Assembly: GCA_902825845.1 (NCBI GenBank)
Contig: CADECM010000001.1
Location: forward strand, 6,655-59,802
Length of the DNA: 53,148 nt
Direction: 5' to 3'
From: an uncultured beta proteobacterium
GTDB taxonomy: Bacteria; Pseudomonadota; Gammaproteobacteria; Burkholderiales; SG8-41
The notes under the pieces are model-generated. The model was not told the origin of the DNA, did not search any database, and saw nothing but the letters and a program-made list of their open reading frames with translations. Each line of letters begins with the position of its first letter. The first letter of the stretch is position 1. Position numbers and translations under genes: made by a program. This document shows, piece after piece, positions 49,326-53,148 of the stretch.

Positions 49326-49582
49326 ATTTCAGCATCGCTGCTTCCGCCGGTATGCCGGGCGCCGGGATCATTCGCGTGGTTACGGCACAAATCTGGAACC
49401 GGGAGTCGACCGCTTTCCATGTTGTCAATTGATGGCAGCACAAAAATGTTCTGGTGCGTCAGCGGCGATTGGCATGAGGGGAGCGCTATGCAGCGAATCG
49501 TGCGGTTGTCTCGACACATGATGACGATGCCGCGTCTTGGAACCGCGCAATCATTCCGTGTCGTTGTGCCTTGTCCCGCGCG

Positions 49583-49612
49583 TTGCACCCGACGTTGCGC
49601 CGTTTCTAGGAT
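49583..49612 (+). promoter_or_regulatory. Possible promoter of moaD-moaE-crcB
   Basis: TTGCAC and TAGGAT with 18 bases between them, ending nine bases before the moaD ATG. The predicted leader would be only a few bases, so this is tentative. Confidence 0.3.
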
Positions 49613-49621
49613 AATAGCGGG

Positions 49622-49876
49622 ATGATCACCGTGCTTTATTTTGCCCGGCTGCGTGAAGCGTTCGGCAAGGCATCCGAACAACTGGCGCTGCCCGCGGGCA
49701 CTGCAACGCTGGAAGCCGTGCGCGCCATGCTGGCGGCGCGCGGCGGTGCGTGGGCGCACGAACTGGCGGCGGGGCGTTCGTTTCGCGCCGCGGTCAACCA
49801 GTCGGTGGCCGGCGCCGATACCCCGGTGCGCGATGGCGACGAGGTCGCGTTCTTTCCGCCGGTGACCGGAGGCTGA
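49622..49876 (+). CDS. moaD: Molybdopterin synthase small subunit MoaD
   Basis: An 84-residue ubiquitin-fold protein starting TVLYFARLREAFGKASEQL and ending in the double glycine (EVAFFPPVTGG) that is adenylylated and thiocarboxylated as sulfur donor. It transfers sulfur to precursor Z (cPMP) with MoaE. The moaE gene follows with a one-base gap. It supports the molybdo/tungstoenzyme at 34.7-39.6 kb, although the genes are 10 kb apart. Confidence 0.95.
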   Translation: MITVLYFARLREAFGKASEQLALPAGTATLEAVRAMLAARGGAWAHELAAGRSFRAAVNQSVAGADTPVRDGDEVAFFPPVTGG

Positions 49877-49877
49877 C

Positions 49878-50333
49878 GTGACCGTGCGCGTGCAGATGGA
49901 GGATTTCGACATCAGCCGCGAGATCGCGCAATTGCGCCGCGACAATCCGCGCATCGGCGCCATCGCCAGTTTCATCGGCGTGGTGCGCGATCTCAACGAT
50001 GGCGACAGCGTTGCCGAAATGACGCTGGAGCACTATCCGGGCATGACGGAAAAATCCGTGGAAGACATCATTACCGAGGCACGCGGGCGCTGGCAGGTGA
50101 TGGACGCGCTGGCGATTCATCGCGTCGGTACACTGAAACCACTGGACCAGATCGTGCTGGTGGTGGTAACCAGCGCACATCGCGGCGATGCCTTCGCGGC
50201 GTGCGAATTCATCATGGATTATCTGAAAACGCGCGCGCCGTTCTGGAAAAAGGAACAAACGCAGAAGGGCCCGCGCTGGGTCGATGCGCGCGCGGCCGAT
50301 GATGCCGCCGCCGAGCGCTGGCAGGTCAAATAA
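49878..50333 (+). CDS. moaE: Molybdopterin synthase catalytic subunit MoaE
   Basis: A 151-residue MoaE. Family motifs are GAIASFIGVVRDLNDGDSVA, LEHYPGMTEKSVEDII, HRVGTLKPLDQIVLVVVTSA, HRGDAFAACEFIMDYLKTRA and the catalytic lysine region FWKKEQTQKGPRWVDA. It starts with GTG. The stop TAA shares a base with the crcB ATG. It forms the MoaD2-MoaE2 tetramer that makes molybdopterin. Confidence 0.95.
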   Translation: MTVRVQMEDFDISREIAQLRRDNPRIGAIASFIGVVRDLNDGDSVAEMTLEHYPGMTEKSVEDIITEARGRWQVMDALAIHRVGTLKPLDQIVLVVVTSAHRGDAFAACEFIMDYLKTRAPFWKKEQTQKGPRWVDARAADDAAAERWQVK

Positions 50334-50713
50334 TGAATGCGGCGGGTTTTCTGGCAGTCGGCCTGGGCGCCGTGCTCGGGGCGTGGCTGCGCTGGTTTTT
50401 CAGCCTGTCGCTGAATGGCATTGTGCCGAATCTGCCGCTGGGCACGCTGGCGGTGAATCTTGCGGGCGGTTTTGTGATCGGCGTAGCGGTGGAACTCTTT
50501 ACGCTGCATCCGGTGCTGGCGCCGGAATTGCGCCTGTTTGTGATTACCGGTTTTCTTGGCAGCCTGACAACCTTTTCGGCATTCTCTGCGGAGGCGGCCG
50601 GCCTGTTGCAGCGCGGACAATTGGGCTGGGCTTTCGCGCTGATCGGCGCGCACCTGCTGGGTTCGCTGGCGATGACCTTGCTGGGTATCGCTACCGTGCG
50701 TGGCCTCATATAA
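50333..50713 (+). CDS. crcB: Fluoride-specific ion channel CrcB/Fluc
   Basis: A 126-residue four-helix membrane protein that exports fluoride as a dual-topology dimer. Motifs are GAVLGAWLRWFFSLSLN, LPLGTLAVNLAGGFVIGVAV and FVITGFLGSLTTFSAFSAEA, including the Phe residues and the Asn of the pore and the GFLGSLTTFS break. It overlaps moaE by one base. A moaD-moaE-crcB string is common in betaproteobacteria. No fluoride riboswitch is visible. Motif copy 13 overlaps its last codon and stop. Confidence 0.94.
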   Translation: MNAAGFLAVGLGAVLGAWLRWFFSLSLNGIVPNLPLGTLAVNLAGGFVIGVAVELFTLHPVLAPELRLFVITGFLGSLTTFSAFSAEAAGLLQRGQLGWAFALIGAHLLGSLAMTLLGIATVRGLI

Positions 50714-50736
50714 AAATCAATAAAAACAAATATTTA
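50709..50736 (-). repeat. AT-rich dispersed motif over the crcB stop codon, copy 13
   Basis: On the minus strand it reads TAAATATTTGTTTTTATT, then GATTTTTATA. It overlaps the stop codon of crcB and ends 24 bases before the stop of the convergent coiled-coil gene. Confidence 0.85.
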
Positions 50737-50760
50737 CGTAATTCCCCTGACGTGACAACG

Positions 50761-53148
50761 CTATCGCCCGCGTGACGGGCTTGGCGCGCGCTGCCAGTCA
50801 CCATCCATGCGTAGCGGCATGGGCGCAGACGTGGCGCTGTCAATCACCGCCACGCCGGGCGCGAACGCGGGCGCCGCAGCCGTTGCGGGCACCGGGAGTG
50901 GACCGCGCGACGCCGAGTAATACGCGGTGCCGCCGACCGCGAGCATCAGCGCTGCCGCGGCCAAAACACGTCCCGAACGCGAACGGTGCGTATGCAGCAG
51001 CGACAAATCCACTGGCGGACCCTGCAACAGTTCATCGGCTTCGTCGCGATCCTTCATTGCAGCCACCAGCTCCTGCTCCGCTCTGATCTTGGCTTGCTCC
51101 TCGGTAAAGGCCCGATCCCTGGCCACCTTGGCTTGACGCGCGGCTTCCGCTGCCGCGGCTTCCTCACGCGCGCGATTTTCGGCGTGCTTGCGCGCCTGTA
51201 TTTCAATTTCTTCGCGCTCGACAGCGACTTGCGCGGCTTCGGTCTCGGCTTGAAAGCGTTGCTCAGCAGCCAGTTGCGCCGCTTCGTCTTCAGCTTGACG
51301 CTGGCGCGCCGCCTCGACGGCATCGGCATCGGCTTTGGCGCGCGCGGCGGCCTGTTCCTGCAGAGCGATTTCCGCGTTGTGTTTTTCCACGGCGGCCGCG
51401 GCCTGTGCGTCATCGGCCTGCTGGCGCAACCGCGCTGCTTCAGCGGCCCGGGCTTCCTCCTCGGCGCGCACGCGTGTCTGCTCGGCGGCGGCGGTTTCGG
51501 CGGCGGCGAGTTCCTGCGCCGCGCGTTGCGCAGCCGCTTCGGCGTCGACACGCACGCGGGCCTGTTGTGCTGCTTCCTGTTCGGTAACGGCACGCGCCTG
51601 TGCTGCCTGTTGCGCGGCAAGGTCTTCGGCTTCCCTGCGCTGGGCTGCCGCGATGGCTTCCTGTTCGGTATGCAAACGTGCCTCGGCCTGTTGCCGCAGC
51701 GCGTCCTCGGCCGCTTTGCGCTCGCTTGCGGCCCGTTCAAGCGCGCGTTCGGCGTCGAGCTGCTCCGCGGCAGCCTGCTGCGCATCGGCCTCGGCCTGCG
51801 CCTGGGTTTCGGCGGCGCGCCTGGCATCGTCCTCAGTGGCTGTGCTTTGGGTTATTGCGCTCAGTGTCGTGAGGTGCGACTGCGTGCGTTCCTTCGCGTC
51901 GCTGATCAGGTTCATGGTGCGTTCGATCAGCGATTCCACTCTCGCGCGGGCGTGGGCGTGTTCCGCCGCCTGCGCTTCGGCGGCTTCGCGTTCCTGCGCC
52001 AGACGCAGGGTTTCGCGTTCACCCTCGGCGCGCGCCTCGGCCGCGCGCGCGCTGTCGGCTTCAGCTTCGGCGCGCCGCGCCGCGAGGCGCTGCGCTTCCT
52101 GCTCGGCCGCGAGCATCGCCCGGCCCTCATCAGCCGCCGCTGCTTCCGCGGTCGCACGCCGCACCGCAAGCTGTTCGGCCTCCTGCGCGGCCTCGAGGCG
52201 GGCCTGTGCGCTGGCGTTCGCCCTGCGTGCCGCTTCGGCGCGTTCCACCGCGGCGTGCGCTGATTGCCGTTCGCTGGCGAGGCGCGCCTGTTGCGCCTCG
52301 GCCGACAGGCGTTCGGTTTCCGCGTGCTCCCCGGCGCTGCGCTGCGCTTCCTGTTCGGCGGCGAGCCGCGCCTGTGCATCAGCGGTGGCGGCCGTGTCCG
52401 CGGCCAGGCGTTGTGCAGCGAGCCGCTCCACCTCCAGCGCCGCAGCCAAACGCGCCCGGGCTTCAGCCATCGCAAGCCGCACCCCTTCGGCGCGCTCCAC
52501 TGCGGTGCGTGCCGCCTGCTGCTCGGCTGCGAAGCGCTCCCGCTCCGCAGCCGCCGACAGGCGTTCCGCTTCCGCCTGACGCAGTGCCATTTCCTGCGCA
52601 TCCTGTTCGGCGGCGAGTTGCGCCTGTGTCTGCGCTTCGGCTTGTTTGTCGGCGTCAGCGCGTAGTGCCGCCATACGTTCGGTTTCTCGGGATGCATCGA
52701 GGAGCGTCTGCGCGTGCGCGAGGGCCGCGCGCAACGCGCCGGCACGGGACACTGCCTGTTGCGCCGCCTGTTGCTCTGCGGCGAATCGCGCCTGTTCTTC
52801 CGCCATGAGAAGGCGCTGTGCCTCGGCGTGCTGTAGCGCCACACGCTGTGCTTCCTGTTCAGCGGCAAGTCGTGCCTGTGCAGCCGCGGTTGCCAGACGC
52901 GCCGCTGCGGCGCGTTCCACGGCCAGGCGCGCCGCCGACTGCTCGGACTCGAAGCGGGCTTGTTCCGACTGTGCCATCAGCCGTTCGGCATCGGCATGTC
53001 GCGCGGCGCTTTCACTTGCCAGGCGCTCCGCTTTGGCACGGGCGCGCGCCTGTTCGACAGCACTCTGCTCGGCCTCGGCCCGCTGCGTGGCGAGGCGTTC
53101 TGCTTCCTGTTCCGCCGTGGCGCGTTCCTGGGCCTGCACGGCGGCAGC
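50761..53148 (-). CDS. Ala-rich coiled-coil protein with C-terminal membrane anchor, N-terminus beyond the window
   Basis: The frame is open to the right edge, so at least 795 residues are visible and the N-terminus is missing. Most is Ala/Glu/Arg/Gln-rich coiled coil (for example LAAEQEAQRLAARRAEAEAD). A non-repetitive hinge (SLIERTMNLISDAKERTQSH) lies around 51850-51950. The chain ends with a membrane segment (VLAAAALMLAVGGTAYYSAS) and a tail of about 50 residues with PLRMDGDWQRAPSPSRGR. The 1973-residue protein at 22637-28558 has the same order of parts and also has LRMD about 15 residues from its end. Both are therefore likely paralogues with tail-anchored topology. Function unknown. Confidence 0.8.
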   Translation of the reverse strand, partial: AAAVQAQERATAEQEAERLATQRAEAEQSAVEQARARAKAERLASESAARHADAERLMAQSEQARFESEQSAARLAVERAAAARLATAAAQARLAAEQEAQRVALQHAEAQRLLMAEEQARFAAEQQAAQQAVSRAGALRAALAHAQTLLDASRETERMAALRADADKQAEAQTQAQLAAEQDAQEMALRQAEAERLSAAAERERFAAEQQAARTAVERAEGVRLAMAEARARLAAALEVERLAAQRLAADTAATADAQARLAAEQEAQRSAGEHAETERLSAEAQQARLASERQSAHAAVERAEAARRANASAQARLEAAQEAEQLAVRRATAEAAAADEGRAMLAAEQEAQRLAARRAEAEADSARAAEARAEGERETLRLAQEREAAEAQAAEHAHARARVESLIERTMNLISDAKERTQSHLTTLSAITQSTATEDDARRAAETQAQAEADAQQAAAEQLDAERALERAASERKAAEDALRQQAEARLHTEQEAIAAAQRREAEDLAAQQAAQARAVTEQEAAQQARVRVDAEAAAQRAAQELAAAETAAAEQTRVRAEEEARAAEAARLRQQADDAQAAAAVEKHNAEIALQEQAAARAKADADAVEAARQRQAEDEAAQLAAEQRFQAETEAAQVAVEREEIEIQARKHAENRAREEAAAAEAARQAKVARDRAFTEEQAKIRAEQELVAAMKDRDEADELLQGPPVDLSLLHTHRSRSGRVLAAAALMLAVGGTAYYSASRGPLPVPATAAAPAFAPGVAVIDSATSAPMPLRMDGDWQRAPSPSRGR

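Larger units (their letters stand above)
49060..49621. other. 562-base intergenic region between divergent monooxygenase and moaD
   Basis: No convincing gene. It contains an 18-bp perfect palindrome (49170-49187), one AT-rich motif copy (49298-49325), and a possible moaD promoter at the right end (TTGCAC 49583-49588, 18 bases, TAGGAT 49607-49612). A plus-strand frame at 49224-49625 has no family resemblance. Confidence 0.5.

Noticed and set aside
49224..49625. 133-residue frame upstream of moaD
   Set aside because: It reads through an AT-rich motif copy and a candidate promoter and has no conserved features.
50986..52579. Plus-strand frames of 414-425 residues opposite the second coiled-coil gene
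   Set aside because: Same shadow effect: low-complexity Ser/Ala/Cys or Arg/Leu sequence, no domain and no start signal.
1..53148. CRISPR array, from regularly spaced short repeats
   Set aside because: The dispersed motif copies are 0.3-10 kb apart, in both orientations, and no cas gene is present.
1..53148. Insertion sequences or prophage as source of the AT-rich motif
   Set aside because: No transposase, integrase or reverse transcriptase is encoded in the window, and copies show no obvious target-site duplications. A trans-acting source elsewhere cannot be excluded.

Overview
The window is 53 kb of GC-rich DNA with high-GC3 codon use. It looks like a betaproteobacterial chromosome (Burkholderiales or Rhodocyclales type). 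This rests on the tsaB-rimI-family-4 UDG string, a Bug-type solute receptor, a CaiB/enoyl-CoA hydratase catabolic cluster, and a formate dehydrogenase locus with DUF3305/DUF3306 and the small Tat-target protein. I found no rRNA, tRNA, CRISPR array, transposase, integrase or prophage block.

Layout. 0-6.5 kb: an orphan DGQHR (DndB-like) protein convergent with an HD phosphohydrolase, two RidA paralogues around a palindromic repeat, a small membrane protein, a tartrate dehydrogenase, then tsaB-rimI-UDG in overlapping order. 6.5-11.4 kb: lemA, two TPM-domain proteins, a MoxR-type AAA+ ATPase with its VWA/metallopeptidase-like partner, and an LCCL-domain protein. 11.4-14.2 kb: a ThDP enzyme, a VOC protein and a GST. 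14.4-17.8 kb: a second AAA+/VWA pair of the CbbQ/NorQ-CbbO/NorD type. 17.9-22 kb: a maleate-isomerase-like protein lacking both expected cysteines, a GST, a CMD-family protein, an orphan contractile-tail tube protein and an MmgE/PrpD protein.

22.6-28.6 kb is one gene for a 1973-residue Ala-rich coiled-coil protein with a single C-terminal membrane segment. A shorter-known paralogue with the same design, including an LRMD motif in its tail, runs off the right edge (50.8-53.1 kb).

29-42.3 kb is a metal-dependent formate oxidation island. It holds moeA (divergent), DUF3305, DUF3306, a multi-cluster ferredoxin, a TorD chaperone, the Tat-target protein, the formate dehydrogenase alpha and beta subunits, a lipoprotein, the cytochrome b gamma subunit, a small exported protein, then tupB-tupC-tupA for tungstate uptake. 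Molybdopterin synthase moaD-moaE and crcB lie at 49.6-50.7 kb. Together they could supply metal, cofactor, maturation and catalysis for one membrane-bound enzyme. 42.6-49 kb is a CoA-dependent catabolic cluster: Bug receptor, CaiB transferase, three enoyl-CoA hydratase homologues and a Baeyer-Villiger-type monooxygenase.

The most unusual signal is not a gene. A 28-bp AT-rich, partly dyad-symmetric motif (TAASTATHTG, then T/A-TTTTA, then an A/T arm usually ending TTTTTA) occurs 13 times on both strands. It lies between genes, across start and stop codons, and inside coding sequence. In rimI it replaces about nine codons without changing the expected protein length, and in tupA it encodes the signal peptide N-region. 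Two direct copies bracket a hairpin-rich, gene-free segment just before the giant coiled-coil gene. I recognise no described element that matches it.
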